From CAUZIZ01 sp965218775 (GTDB taxonomy: Bacteria; Acidobacteriota; UBA6911; RPQK01; JAJDTT01): 64,000 nt of DNA. The notes under the pieces were generated by a model that was given only the letters and a program-made list of their open reading frames with translations, ran no database searches and was not told the origin of the DNA. The stretch covers positions 186,001-250,000 of the forward strand of contig CBDCLS010000004.1 of the NCBI GenBank assembly GCA_965218775.1, read 5' to 3'. Positions 34,775 to 44,481 of this stretch are shown here, one piece after another; position 1 is the first letter of the stretch, and the number at the start of each line of letters is the position of its first letter. A program made the position numbers and the translations under genes.

Positions 34775-35728
34775 ATGAACGTTAAGATCCAGAAACGGAA
34801 TATGCACCTCTCTCCCAACCTGCAAAGGTTGATTGGGAAACAGTGCGCCAAGGTGCGGAGGATCCTGCCTACCTTCGCTCCCCAGGATCTGCATTTGCAC
34901 GTCACGATCGAGAGGAAGCCTCGCAGCCAGTACGAAACCGCCCTGGTGCTCACCGTTCCCCAAACTTCCATACGCACCGAGGAGATCGAGGCGAATCCTT
35001 CCACCAGCATCTTGAGGGCGTTTCACGAGCTGGTCCGGCGCATCAAAAGATTCAAGAGCCACCTGAGCAACGAGCATACCCGTCACCACCGGCCTCGCCA
35101 GAGAGTCGAGAATCTCTCTACCGAGCGCCTCTTGGATCTGGAAACAGCCATCAACAACAATTTGGGAAAGTTGGAGAACTACATCCGCCGTGAGCTTTAC
35201 TTTCAGGTAGTCCAAAGGAACCTCTCCCCCGGTCTGATTGAGGTAGCAGCTCTTGTCGACGAGGTATTCCTCGAGGTCAGTGCCAGAGCCGCTGAGCACC
35301 CACACGACCTGAGTCTGGAACAATGGATGTTTCAGCTGGCACACGAGAAATTGAGAGAGCGGCTGAACGACCTTCAGAGCCACAGCGAAGATAGCTCAAT
35401 CGAGGAAACCACCCCGGTTGATTCCCGATGGGAAGACGAGACTTCCAACTTCTTTCAACCCGATGAGAGTCTTCGCCTGGAAGATCTACTGGTGGACAAA
35501 GGCAGCACCAATCCAGAGGAACTCATGGAAGGCGAAGAAGCGGAAGAGCTGGTTCATAAACTGGTGGCCCAGCTATCGGACACGATCAGAGAATCCTTCG
35601 TTCTGTTCGCTATCGAGGGCTTCGGTGCCGATGAAGTCGCCATGATCACGGGGAAACCTTCTTCGCAAATCCTACAAGATGTGGAAAACGCACGTCGAGT
35701 ACTGAGGACCGGACTCTCGCTCCAGTGA
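34775..35728 (+). CDS. Fusion of an HPF/RaiA ribosome-hibernation domain with a sigma-70-like region
   Basis: 317 aa, ATG 34775. Residues 1-95 read like the S30AE (HPF/RaiA) fold that occupies the 30S decoding centre: 'VKIQKRNMHLSPNLQRLI', 'LHLHVTIERKPRSQYETAL', 'ILRAFHELVRRIKRF'. Residues ~115-200 resemble sigma region 2 ('GLIEVAALVDEVFLEVSA', 'LEQWMFQLAHEKLRERL'). Residues ~255-315 resemble a sigma region 4 helix-turn-helix ('LSDTIRESFVLFAIEGF', 'DEVAMITGKPSSQIL'). A direct coupling of ribosome state to transcription is conceivable but only inferred. The sigma parts are divergent and may have lost promoter binding. Confidence 0.75.
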   Translation: MNVKIQKRNMHLSPNLQRLIGKQCAKVRRILPTFAPQDLHLHVTIERKPRSQYETALVLTVPQTSIRTEEIEANPSTSILRAFHELVRRIKRFKSHLSNEHTRHHRPRQRVENLSTERLLDLETAINNNLGKLENYIRRELYFQVVQRNLSPGLIEVAALVDEVFLEVSARAAEHPHDLSLEQWMFQLAHEKLRERLNDLQSHSEDSSIEETTPVDSRWEDETSNFFQPDESLRLEDLLVDKGSTNPEELMEGEEAEELVHKLVAQLSDTIRESFVLFAIEGFGADEVAMITGKPSSQILQDVENARRVLRTGLSLQ

Positions 35729-35763
35729 GCCTCGTCCCACTTCCACCAGGTGCCGTGCCTTAG

Positions 35764-36033
35764 TACAGCATTTCATAATTACGGTCACGTTTGCAGATGG
35801 GGCTTGTGAGGCGAGATCAAGGCAGGAGGAGGAAGACGATGCTTGGCCATCTTCGACGACGACCAACGCAGAGATCGTCCACAACCCCCATCTGCCCTGC
35901 GGGTGGCGACGGGACGGGCCGATGGCTTTGTCGCTCCTCTTTGCAATACGCAAGGGTATGGCTTCGTCGTCGCTTCGCGCCCTCGACACCGTCCCGTTCG
36001 CCACAAACGTGACCGTAATTATGAAATGCTGTA
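35764..36033 (+). repeat. Palindromic element copy C
   Basis: About 270 bp flanked by a 5-bp direct repeat CTTAG (35759-35763 and 36034-36038). Arms 35762-35793 and 36004-36035 pair perfectly over 32 bases; after AGTAC the arm reads AGCATTTCATAATTACGGTC. The core is nearly identical to the other copies, apart from the right-hand inner hairpin. It lies between the HPF-sigma gene and a radical SAM gene. Confidence 0.92.
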
Positions 36034-36079
36034 CTTAGCCCAGAGATTGAGCCGGAGCAACTGCTCCTGCAGACCTTCC

Positions 36080-37478
36080 ATGGACATCCTTCTGACCCAC
36101 GGTTACTTCCTGCACCGGGATCGGCAGGAGCGGAAGATCATGAAGCCGTATCCCCCACTCGGGATCCTCTACGCCTCAGCACATTTGAAGCAAATGGGAT
36201 TCTCGGTGGGAGTCTATGACACGACCTTCTCGGATCTCGCTTCCTTTAGAGAACACTTGCGAAGAGAACATCCTGCGGTGGTGGGTCTGTACTGCAACCT
36301 CACCACCCGCAAGCAAGTGTTGGAAATGGCCAACCTGTCTCGAAAAGAAGGCTGTTTGACGGTCCTGGGCGGACCGGAGCCGGCTAACTACGTCTCCGAG
36401 TATCTGGCAAACGGAGCGGATGTCGTGGTAGTGGGAGAAGGGGAGCTGACTCTGGGAGAGCTTCTCCCTCATCTGCTGCGACACGGCGCCTCCCAGCTCG
36501 ATCACATTACCGGACTTGCCTACAGGGACGAGCAGGGACAGGTCATCCGCACCCCAGCCCGCCCCCACATCCAGAATCTGGACACCCAGCCCCTACCGGA
36601 CCGGGAAGCGATCGATATTGAGAAATATGTTGAAGTGTGGCGCCAACACCATGGGATGGGTGCGGTCTCCCTAATCACCTCCCGAGGATGCCCCCTATAC
36701 CTGTACTTGGTGCAGCCACAGTGTCTTCGGTTACAGCCACCGCGCCCGCTCCCCTGAGCACGTTGCCGAAGAGGTCGAATGGCTCCTCGAGAGATATCAG
36801 CCCGATCTACTCTGGTATGCCGACGACGTGTTCACTATCAACCATCACTGGCTCTTTCAGTACGCTGCAGAACTGAAGAGGCGCGAGATCCGGATTCCCT
36901 TCGAGACCATCTCCAGGGAAGACCGTCTCGACGAGAAGATCATAAGCTGCCTTGCGGATATGGGCTGCCATCGTCTCTGGTTGGGATCAGAAAGCGGTTC
37001 TCAGCCGATTCTTGATGCCATGCAGCGGCGCACCAGTGCCCGTCGTTTGCGAGAGATGGTCCGGCTGCTACAGCGTCATGGAATCCAGGCTGGCCTATTT
37101 CTGATGCTCGGCTACGAAGGAGAAAACCGATCGGACATCGAGGCCACATTGGAGCACTTGAGAAGCGCGAGCCCCGATGTGTTCACGCTGACTGTGGCGT
37201 ACCCGATCAAAGGGACACCCTATCACGAGGAGGTCTCAAGTCGTGTGATCCAACAGAAACCCTGGGCCAGCGGGACCGACCGCGACGTCCAGATAGCCGG
37301 CCGCCACTCGCGGCGTTTCTACGAGTTCGCGATTCGATGGATCTCAGGGGAGTTCGCGCTCCAGAAGCAAAAGGCGACACCTCAGCCCGCTTTGGGTACA
37401 GCTAGACTCAAGGCATTCGCCAATTCAAGAATCGGGCGACTGGGAATGCAGCTCACCCGCCACCAGGTCGAACGCTAG
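36080..37478 (+). pseudogene. B12-binding radical SAM protein, frameshifted at its Cys motif
   Basis: The start is ATG 36080 ('DILLTHGYFLHRD'). The cobalamin domain continues to about residue 190, then the frame breaks in a C5 run at 36691-36695. Removing one C restores GCPYTCTWCS, the CxxxCxxC iron-sulfur motif, and joins to the downstream frame ('WYADDVFTINHHWLFQYA', 'LWLGSESGSQPILDAMQ', 'FLMLGYEGENRSDI') ending at 37478. The rest is intact, so this is either a very recent mutation, a sequencing error or a slippery site. It resembles the gene at 46952-48373 and is flanked by a GT4, implying a glycan role. Confidence 0.85.
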
Positions 37479-37515
37479 GCCCTGAACCAGGGGGCTCCAG
37501 ATTCTGACCTCCGGG

Positions 37516-38640
37516 TCACGAGACGTGCGTGCCACCAAGCACCGACCGATAGACAGTCAAAGTCTCTTGAGCAGCCTTCCGCCAGGAAAAGCGACCGACT
37601 CTGGCAAGGCCTTCACTGGCAAGGCTTTTCCTCAGGTCCTCGTCGGTCGCCAGGCGAACCAGAGCCTGCTCAATGGACTCAACCTTCAGCGGGTCGATGA
37701 ACTCAACGGCTCCTCCTCCCACTTCATTCAGTGAAGATTCCCTGGAGGAGATCACAGGGGTTCCAGAGGCCATGGCTTCGACGACCGGAAGACCGAAACC
37801 TTCGTAGATAGAAGGAAAGACAAAAAACTCGCTGAGGTTGTAGAGTGCGGGAAGATCTGCGAAGGGTACATAGCCCAACAAACGCACCGAGTCGTGCAGT
37901 CCCAGAGGGTCGATACTCTCGATCACCTCTTTGAAGCCCCAACCCAATGATCCAGCCAAGACCAGCTGATGGGTCAGGACCCGCCTTCGCCGCATGCCCG
38001 CGAAAGCGCTGAGGAGACGAGTCAGGTTCTTCCGAGGTTCGATCGTCCCGACATAGAGTATGAACCGTTGGCCGAGACCATAGCGACGCCGAACCTCCTC
38101 CAGCATCCCTGAGTCTTGAAGCGGCCTGAACTCGGGTGCCGGAGCTTCGGGAACCACGTGAATCCCATCCGGGGACAGTCCCCAGAGCTGCATCATGTCC
38201 CTGCGAGCGCTCTCCGAAACCGTGATGATGGCCTTCGCCTTGCGTGCGCACAGCCGGACCAGTGGACGAGTCAATCGTCTCCGGAGAGGATGAAACTGGG
38301 GGAAAAGACTCAGGCTCATGTCGTGGATCGTCAGAACCGTGGGAACTCGCGTCCCCAGGGGCGAAATGGAGTTCGTGAAGTGCGCCAGATCGGGATTGAC
38401 CTCATTCAAAACCGAGAGAGCCAGCGTCTGCATCCACAGACTCCGGAAACGGAGCCGGTGCCCTGGGTGGATCTGTGCGATAGCAGGAAGACCGTTCGAG
38501 GTGAAAGGAGAAGCATTGGAAACAATGACGAATTGGTCTTTGGCTGCCTCCCTTAGGAGGTGCTGCAGCAGGTGTTCAGTGTAATACCCGACACCCGTCT
38601 GTCCCTCTCTTAAGGTAGTCCCGTCAAAGCAGACTCGCAT
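37516..38640 (-). CDS. Glycosyltransferase family 4
   Basis: 374 aa. 'GTTLREGQTGVGYYTEHLL' is the N-terminal acceptor domain; 'ILYVGTIEPRKNLTRLLSAF' and 'FVFPSIYEGFGLPVVEAMA' form the GT-B donor domain with the E(x)7E-type retaining motif. It would transfer a sugar from a nucleotide donor to a growing lipid-linked glycan in the cytoplasm. It converges on the radical SAM gene; the flippase gene lies on the other side. Confidence 0.9.
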   Translation of the reverse strand: MRVCFDGTTLREGQTGVGYYTEHLLQHLLREAAKDQFVIVSNASPFTSNGLPAIAQIHPGHRLRFRSLWMQTLALSVLNEVNPDLAHFTNSISPLGTRVPTVLTIHDMSLSLFPQFHPLRRRLTRPLVRLCARKAKAIITVSESARRDMMQLWGLSPDGIHVVPEAPAPEFRPLQDSGMLEEVRRRYGLGQRFILYVGTIEPRKNLTRLLSAFAGMRRRRVLTHQLVLAGSLGWGFKEVIESIDPLGLHDSVRLLGYVPFADLPALYNLSEFFVFPSIYEGFGLPVVEAMASGTPVISSRESSLNEVGGGAVEFIDPLKVESIEQALVRLATDEDLRKSLASEGLARVGRFSWRKAAQETLTVYRSVLGGTHVS

Positions 38641-38967
38641 AGCGGTTCAGCCACCAGCCACTTTCGATCGCTCAGGAAGCAACTCGGGTTGCTTCCACCC
38701 GGAGCATCACCAGGATAGAGAAGCTATCTCATCCTTCGATATTCGCACTATTCGATATTCTGCGGCTTATCATTCAGCAGTTGCCACCCCCAAAGGGATA
38801 ACGGCTGAATCTCGAAGGCAAAACACCGAGCGAGCGAACACTGAAGTGACTTGCAGCCCGGGCTGCAGCAAGCGTACTCTTGGCCTCGCTTGAGGCCGAA
38901 GTACGGTGGATTGTAGAGCCCTGAGACTGGCGCCACACCCCTTGAGAGTCCAGGCCGGGAACCGATC
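38641..38967. other. Divergent intergenic region between the GT4 and flippase genes
   Basis: About 327 bp. It holds a small perfect hairpin GGAAGCAAC/GTTGCTTCC (38675-38696) and two nearby copies of TTCGATATTC (about 38731-38760). It presumably carries both promoters. No ORF with protein-like composition was seen. Confidence 0.4.
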
Positions 38968-40239
38968 GTGATTCGAACTACGCTTCTTATTGGGTACAAG
39001 ACGCTGTCGGAACTCGCCGGCAAACTCTTTTTCTTTCTGATCATCATCTGGGCCGCCCGCAATCTATCCAAGGAAGAGTTCGGAATCGTTTCGCTGGCGT
39101 GGGCCCTGGGCTGGATCACTTCGATCGCAACCGACTTCGGTCTCCAGATCTTTCTGACCCGCCAGATTTCGCGACGGCCATCCCAAGCCTCAACCATCTT
39201 GAAAAGGCTCCTTCGGATCCGGATCTCCCTCTGTGGCGTGCTGCTGATTGGGGGAGCAGCCGTCATGTTTTTTGCGGACTGGGGTCTATTCTCAGGGCCA
39301 TCCTTGCTCATCGTAGCGGCGCAAATCATCGCCTCCCTCATTGATTTCTTCTGCCATTTTTATCGGGGACTGTCGCGAGCTGATGCCGAAGCATCGATCA
39401 ACCTGGCGTACAGAGGTCTTACCCTGACCCTGGTTCTTCTGCTTTCGAGGACCCTCAGTCCGCTGCTCGCTGTCTCCTACGCTATGATCCTGGGGGCTGC
39501 GACCGGACTGGCGATCGCCTGGTTCCTGGCCTTCCGCCTGAGCCGCCGGATTCAGGTAGAAACCACAGATTCCAGGGATGGAGCTCTCAGGATCTCGACT
39601 GCGGAACTGTTCAGAGGGATTGCCCCGATTGGGGCGGGAATCCTGTTGTCCGCCCTCTATTTTCGTATGGATCTGTTTCTGATTGAATACTGGAAGGGGC
39701 CCGAGGCGGTGGCCATCTACAATGCCGTCTTTCGACTGATAGAGGCCCTCCGGCTGTTCCCCGCCGCGGTTCTGGCTGTCGTATTTCCCTATCTCTGTCG
39801 CTCCCGCAGCTTGAGGCCGCTGGCGGCTACGGGGATGGGGCTGGCGGTGGCAGGCCTTTTGGCTACGGCTGTGGGCAGCTGGCAGGGTGGATCCTGGCTC
39901 AGTCTCTTCTACGGGGAGAGCTACGGGCAGGGCCTGGGAGCTTTCCGCATCCTCCTTTGGGCAGTTCCGCTGCTCTTCCTCAACTATGCCCTCACCCACC
40001 AGTTGATTGGTTGGGAACGACAGCGGGCATACGCCTGGCTCTGTGGGGGATCCTTGATCACGAATCTGCTCCTGAATTGGGCACTTATTCCTCTCTGGGG
40101 AATAGACGGGGCTGCCTGGTCGACCCTGGCGACCGAGGTTTTCTTGGGTGGAGGCTGTATCCTCGTGCTGATGTCCGAGAGACCTTCACAGAGCCTCAGT
40201 GAGCCGCTCCAACTTTCCTTGAAGGCCGATGTCTACTGA
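38968..40239 (+). CDS. Polysaccharide flippase (Wzx/MOP family)
   Basis: 423 aa from GTG 38968, with 12-14 hydrophobic helices. 'TDFGLQIFLTRQISRRP' and 'FYRGLSRADAEASINLAYRG' fit the polysaccharide-export MOP family, as does 'VAIYNAVFRLIEALRLFPAA'. It should flip polyprenyl-linked repeat units to the periplasm for the polymerase/ligase. The stop overlaps the next start (40229) by 11 bp, so the two are probably coupled. Confidence 0.87.
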   Translation: MIRTTLLIGYKTLSELAGKLFFFLIIIWAARNLSKEEFGIVSLAWALGWITSIATDFGLQIFLTRQISRRPSQASTILKRLLRIRISLCGVLLIGGAAVMFFADWGLFSGPSLLIVAAQIIASLIDFFCHFYRGLSRADAEASINLAYRGLTLTLVLLLSRTLSPLLAVSYAMILGAATGLAIAWFLAFRLSRRIQVETTDSRDGALRISTAELFRGIAPIGAGILLSALYFRMDLFLIEYWKGPEAVAIYNAVFRLIEALRLFPAAVLAVVFPYLCRSRSLRPLAATGMGLAVAGLLATAVGSWQGGSWLSLFYGESYGQGLGAFRILLWAVPLLFLNYALTHQLIGWERQRAYAWLCGGSLITNLLLNWALIPLWGIDGAAWSTLATEVFLGGGCILVLMSERPSQSLSEPLQLSLKADVY

Positions 40240-41077
40240 GTCAACGCAAGCGCCATCGGATGACGAGCTGGCCATTCTGAAAACGGTGGTGTACGCGTCT
40301 CTATTCGACTACCCACTGACCCTTGAGGAACTGCATTACAGCCTGCTCGAGGCCACCCTGACAGGGGACGCAATTCTCGCAGAATACGAATCCAGTGAAA
40401 CGCTGCAGAGGGTCATCGAACTCCGGGAGGGGTTCTTCTTCCCACGTGGCCGCTTCAGTCTAGTCGAGAAGCGGCAACGGCGACAAATTGACAGTCGCAG
40501 CCTGCTGGAGCGAAATCGTTGGGTTTTAAAACTGGTCTGTGCCATCCCCAACACGCGGCTGGTTGCCCTCTCTGGCAGCGCCGCCCACGGGAACGCCGAG
40601 TTGAACAGCGACATCGATCTTTTCATCGTGACCCGAAGAGGGTGTGTCTGGGGGGTCGCCGTCAGCGCACTGCTGCTGACCAAAATGCTCGGGTACCGCC
40701 AGATGGTCTGTTGCAATCTGGTGCTATCGGAGACGCGATTGAAGATCGATCAGGAGGATCTGTTCACTGCCAATCAGATCGGCCACCTGAAACCGCTGGC
40801 AGGATACCAGACCTATCTTCGCTTCCTCTCCGAAAACGCCTTCGTGGGGAAACGCTATCCCAATCTGGTTCCCCTTCAGGGCTGCCTTGACGGCTACCGT
40901 CCAGCCTGGATCCTTCGATCGGCCAAGGCGGCACTGGAGATTCTTTTCGCTCTTGGCATTCGACAGCTGCTAGAACTCGTCTGTCGGAAATCGTATTCCC
41001 GCTACCTTCGCACCCGATCCGGTCGGTGGTCGTCCCCCGACCAGGTTGTTCTGGAAAGGGACTACCTCAAGCTACAT
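40229..41077 (+). pseudogene. Nucleotidyltransferase-domain protein, 5' part (interrupted by RIT element)
   Basis: The frame begins at ATG 40229 and has 283 codons up to CAT 41075-41077 ('RDYLKLH'); read on into the element it gains ten residues and stops at 41107. 'LVALSGSAAHGNAELNSD' followed by IDLFIV is the minimal nucleotidyltransferase active site (GSxAxG...SDIDL). The missing last 25 codons sit at 44646-44723, beyond the RIT element, in a continuous frame. The intact protein would be about 308 aa. Its role is unknown; position in the glycan cluster suggests sugar or lipid modification. The disruption removes only the C-terminal end, so residual activity is possible. Confidence 0.85.
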
Positions 41078-41168
41078 CCCTTATGTGGAGCTCCACATAA
41101 GGGATGACATGTAAAGCGTTGCGTTATGTGAAGTAGGTCCTCCCTGAGATCGCTACGATGCCCATCAG

Positions 41169-42242
41169 TCAACCTTTGACGGTAGCCGAGGTCGGTGCAG
41201 TACTGCACATAATACTGGCCTCCTTTGAGAGTTCATCGAGCCATTGGAGGATGCCCGGCTGGAGCCATTTGGAACGGCGGCTGGCCGGCGTTTTGACGTG
41301 AGGGGCTTCGGCGGCCTGCAGCGCTTTGCGTTTCATCTTCATGTCGATCTCCACATAGCCGTGAGTGGTGTTCAGATCCGCATGACCCATCCAGTCCTTG
41401 ACGACACTGAGATCGTTGCCCGACTGTAGAAGGTGCATCGCCGTCGAGTGTCTCAGCAGGTGAGGACTGAGGCGCTTGGCTTGGATCGAAGGACAGCTCT
41501 GTGCCGCTTGGGCTCCGTGTCGACGCACAATATAGCGAATCCCAAAACGGGTAATCGGCCGGCCCTGGGCATTGACAAAAACAGAGGGCACGTCCGCGGG
41601 ATCGGGATCTCGGCCCCCCAGATAGGTTTGCAAGGCGGCCACCGTCTCGGGCCAGAGCGGGCAGACGCGCTCTTTGTTGCCTTTGCCGGTGAGGCGGACC
41701 TGGAACGGGGCCTCCAGACGTAAGTCGGTCCGCTCGAGGTCGACCGCTTCTTGAACCCGGGCACCGGTGTTGTACAGAAACAGGAGCAGGGCATAATCTC
41801 GCCGGCCGTTTCGCGAGCTCTGATCGACGCTCTCGAGCAGAGCCCGCAGCTCCTGATCCTCGAGATAGTCGATAGTTCGGTGCTCGGTCCGCTTCAGGGG
41901 AATGGCGCAGATGCGCTGAGAGCGGCCCAAGAGCAACGGCTCTTGTTCGCCCACATAGCGGAAGAAACTATGCAGGGCAGCCAGCCGGTTGTTGCGCGTT
42001 CGAGGGCTATTGCCTCGGGAGACTTCGAGGTGCTCCAGAAAGGCGGTGACCACTTGGTGGTCGACGTCCTCGACGGTGAGCTTATCGACGGGTTTGCCCA
42101 GACGCTCACGGGCAAAGCGGAGAAAGAGCTTCAGAGCGTCCCGGTAACTAACAATGGTATTGCGACTCAGCCCCCTTTGTCCGGCGAGGTAGTCGTGGAA
42201 AAATCCCTCGACGAAACGGGCGATCAGGTGGGTGGCGTTCAT
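41169..42242 (-). CDS. ritC: Third RIT tyrosine recombinase (RitC position)
   Basis: 357 aa. Its start codon overlaps the preceding stop (ATGA at 42239-42242). The N-terminal SAM-like core-binding domain ('GLSRNTIVSYRDALKLFLRF') is followed by the catalytic domain: Arg in 'YNTGARVQEAVDL', HxxR in 'LSPHLLRHSTAMHLL', His in 'DWMGHADLNTTHGY' with the nucleophilic Tyr at the end. It should act with the other two recombinases in integration and excision. Confidence 0.9.
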   Translation of the reverse strand: MNATHLIARFVEGFFHDYLAGQRGLSRNTIVSYRDALKLFLRFARERLGKPVDKLTVEDVDHQVVTAFLEHLEVSRGNSPRTRNNRLAALHSFFRYVGEQEPLLLGRSQRICAIPLKRTEHRTIDYLEDQELRALLESVDQSSRNGRRDYALLLFLYNTGARVQEAVDLERTDLRLEAPFQVRLTGKGNKERVCPLWPETVAALQTYLGGRDPDPADVPSVFVNAQGRPITRFGIRYIVRRHGAQAAQSCPSIQAKRLSPHLLRHSTAMHLLQSGNDLSVVKDWMGHADLNTTHGYVEIDMKMKRKALQAAEAPHVKTPASRRSKWLQPGILQWLDELSKEASIMCSTAPTSATVKG

Positions 42243-43216
42243 GGTGCTTCTCCCTTCGGCAAGATGTTTTGGCGAAAGTTCGCCCGGAAACGCTCTTGGG
42301 CCTGCTCGAGTAACTCCGCCGTAGCTCGGAGGTAGACTTGAGTCGAGGTGACGCTAACATGGCCCAGATAAGTGGCCAGAAGCGGCAACAGCGCCTGCGG
42401 GTCTTTGCCCTCCCGATACCAACTGAGCAGGCGCGTCGAGGCATAGCTGTGACGCAGGTCATGGAGGCGGGGCCCGGGACACCCCTTTCCCCCGCGCAAA
42501 CCGCAGCGGCTGAGACATTGCCGGAGGGCAAAATCAGCGTTGGTATGATACAGACGGTGTCCGGTGAGGGTGACGAACAGGGGACGGTCTGATCCCCGCG
42601 GATAGGCTCGGCAACGCTGCTTGCGGTAGCGCCCCAGCACCCGCGAGGTGGAAGCCGAGAGGGGAACCAGACGCGACTTGCCGAACTTGCCCCGGTGGAT
42701 GTAAAGCAACTGCTGCGGCAGATCAAGATCGCCTAGATTCAGGGCAAAGGCCTCGCCGCAACGCAGCCCGGTGGTGTACAGCAGTCCGAAGAAAGTCCAG
42801 TAAGTCTGGGGTCGCAACGAGCCCGAAGACCCCAAACGGCGCGCCGCCTGTAGCAGCGCTTGGATCTCGCTTTGGGTATAGATATGGGGAACCCGTAGGG
42901 GCCGGCGCTCCAGGGAGCGGATGCGTGGCGGGAGGTAAGCTTCGGGTTCAAACTGACGCAGGTAGCGACAGAACTGGCGCACGACGGCCAGGCGGTTTCC
43001 GCGCGAGCCTGGGTGCAGGGGCTCGAGCGTGCTGAGATAGCGCTGCAGGAGATCGCGCGTGGGCCACGGCCCTTGAAACCCTTCCTGCTGAAGGAAGCGG
43101 TCGAAAGGTCGCAGCAGTTGGATCTGAGCGCGGGCGTCGACGCCGCCCAGAGTTCGAAACTCGACGTAGGCACCAAGGCGCTCGGCCAGCGTGCTGAGAA
43201 AGTTTGACTGGGGCAT
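42239..43216 (-). CDS. ritB: Second RIT tyrosine recombinase (RitB position)
   Basis: 325 aa from ATG 43216, chosen because GGAGGAGG lies just upstream and the previous stop is two bases away; the longer open frame to 44230 is a shadow of the first recombinase. Catalytic residues: Arg in 'YTTGLRCGEAFALNL', HxxR in 'LHDLRHSYASTRLL', and 'YLGHVSVTSTQVYL' with His and Tyr. All family residues appear present. Confidence 0.9.
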   Translation of the reverse strand: MPQSNFLSTLAERLGAYVEFRTLGGVDARAQIQLLRPFDRFLQQEGFQGPWPTRDLLQRYLSTLEPLHPGSRGNRLAVVRQFCRYLRQFEPEAYLPPRIRSLERRPLRVPHIYTQSEIQALLQAARRLGSSGSLRPQTYWTFFGLLYTTGLRCGEAFALNLGDLDLPQQLLYIHRGKFGKSRLVPLSASTSRVLGRYRKQRCRAYPRGSDRPLFVTLTGHRLYHTNADFALRQCLSRCGLRGGKGCPGPRLHDLRHSYASTRLLSWYREGKDPQALLPLLATYLGHVSVTSTQVYLRATAELLEQAQERFRANFRQNILPKGEAP

Positions 43217-43218
43217 GA

Positions 43219-44481
43219 TTACACCTCCTCCGGCCAGGGCAGGGGCAAGTCTCGGAGCCGGCTCAGGTCGACTTTGGTGTAGAGGAAGCTGCTGTTGATG
43301 TGACGGTGCCCCAGCAGATCGGCGATCGTCTTGAGGGATTGCCCCTGAGCGAGCATCCGGGTGGCGAAGCCATAACGGAAGGCATGAGAGCCTTTGGCAG
43401 ATCCGTCGATCCCGGCTTGGCGCAGGCGAGAGGCCACCATCACCGAAACCGTAGACGGCTCGGTCAGCGGGTGAATCGGGGCCTTGGCGGTCAAGAAGAC
43501 TTCCGGGTAGGGAGCGGGCGGACGTCCCTGACGAAGGTACTCCAGGACGGCTTCGCCGGCTGCCTCGGTCAGCGGCACCCGCACCGGCTTGCCTCCCTTG
43601 TGGGCGGGAAAGTGGATCTGCTGCTCTCTCCAGCGGAGGTCTTGAAGTCGGAGGGCGCGAATCTGGCCTCCTCGGACTCCGTAGGTGTCCAGCAGTTGGA
43701 GGATGGCAAAATCGCGCCGGCCCAGGGCCGTCGTCCGATCGATGCCCTCGAGCAGCTTCCGGGCTTGCTGCTCGGACAGACCCTGGGGAACGTGCGACAG
43801 CCGGTAGCTGCGGATCGGGGGCACGGCCTGTGCCAGATCGCGCTGGAGGGACCCGTGCTGATGAGCGAAGCGGAAGAAGTTGCGTAAGATGCCTTGCAGG
43901 CGTCGAGGGAGGCTTTTGCCCCGGCCTTCGGTGACGTGGGCGAAGCCGGCTTGAACCTGCTCCGGTCTCAGTTGAGCCAAAGCTTGCCGATCGGAAGCGA
44001 CACCCACCTCCTCCAGGAAAGCCAGCAGATAACGGCGGTGCAGATCGATCGTCCTCTGAGCCCGGCCGCCTTCGCCCTTCAAGTACTCTAGAAACTCCTC
44101 CAGAACGCCGGGTAGCTCCAATGCCGGCTGGGGGCAAGGCGCGAGCAGATCTCGCTCGCACAGATACGTCAAGAAGCAGCGAACCGACCTCGGGACCTCC
44201 CCGTGTTGGCGCCGCCGCCCACCGCCACATCGGCAGCGTGGCAGATGCTGGCCGATAAACTGTTGCGCGAGCTCTTCGTCCACCTCGCGAGCCGCTTGGA
44301 GGCCCCCGTCTCGAAGGTATTGATTGAAGTGCGACACTTGCCAGACTCGGCGGCGCACCACGTCACGACAGAATCCTTGCTCGCGAAGCCACTCACCGAA
44401 GCGGTCCATCTCCGCACCCAGTGGCGCCATTCGAAAACGCTTCAGGGCCTCCCGACTACGAAATAGATCTTCCAAGGGCAT
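43219..44481 (-). CDS. ritA: First RIT tyrosine recombinase (RitA position)
   Basis: 420 aa from ATG 44481, preceded by AAAGGAGG at ideal spacing. There are two N-terminal segments: an extra ~120-residue helical region with Cys/His residues, and the usual core-binding domain ('KGEGGRAQRTIDLHRRYLL'). Catalytic motifs: Arg in 'DTYGVRGGQIRALRL', HxxR as 'SHAFRYGFATRML', and 'DLLGHRHINSSFLYT'. Its stop is two bases upstream of the second gene's start. Confidence 0.9.
   Translation of the reverse strand: MPLEDLFRSREALKRFRMAPLGAEMDRFGEWLREQGFCRDVVRRRVWQVSHFNQYLRDGGLQAAREVDEELAQQFIGQHLPRCRCGGGRRRQHGEVPRSVRCFLTYLCERDLLAPCPQPALELPGVLEEFLEYLKGEGGRAQRTIDLHRRYLLAFLEEVGVASDRQALAQLRPEQVQAGFAHVTEGRGKSLPRRLQGILRNFFRFAHQHGSLQRDLAQAVPPIRSYRLSHVPQGLSEQQARKLLEGIDRTTALGRRDFAILQLLDTYGVRGGQIRALRLQDLRWREQQIHFPAHKGGKPVRVPLTEAAGEAVLEYLRQGRPPAPYPEVFLTAKAPIHPLTEPSTVSVMVASRLRQAGIDGSAKGSHAFRYGFATRMLAQGQSLKTIADLLGHRHINSSFLYTKVDLSRLRDLPLPWPEEV

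Noticed and set aside
42239..44230. 663-aa open frame joining the first and second RIT genes
   Set aside because: Its N-terminal half is an out-of-frame reading of the first recombinase; the real start is ATG 43216 with a strong ribosome site.
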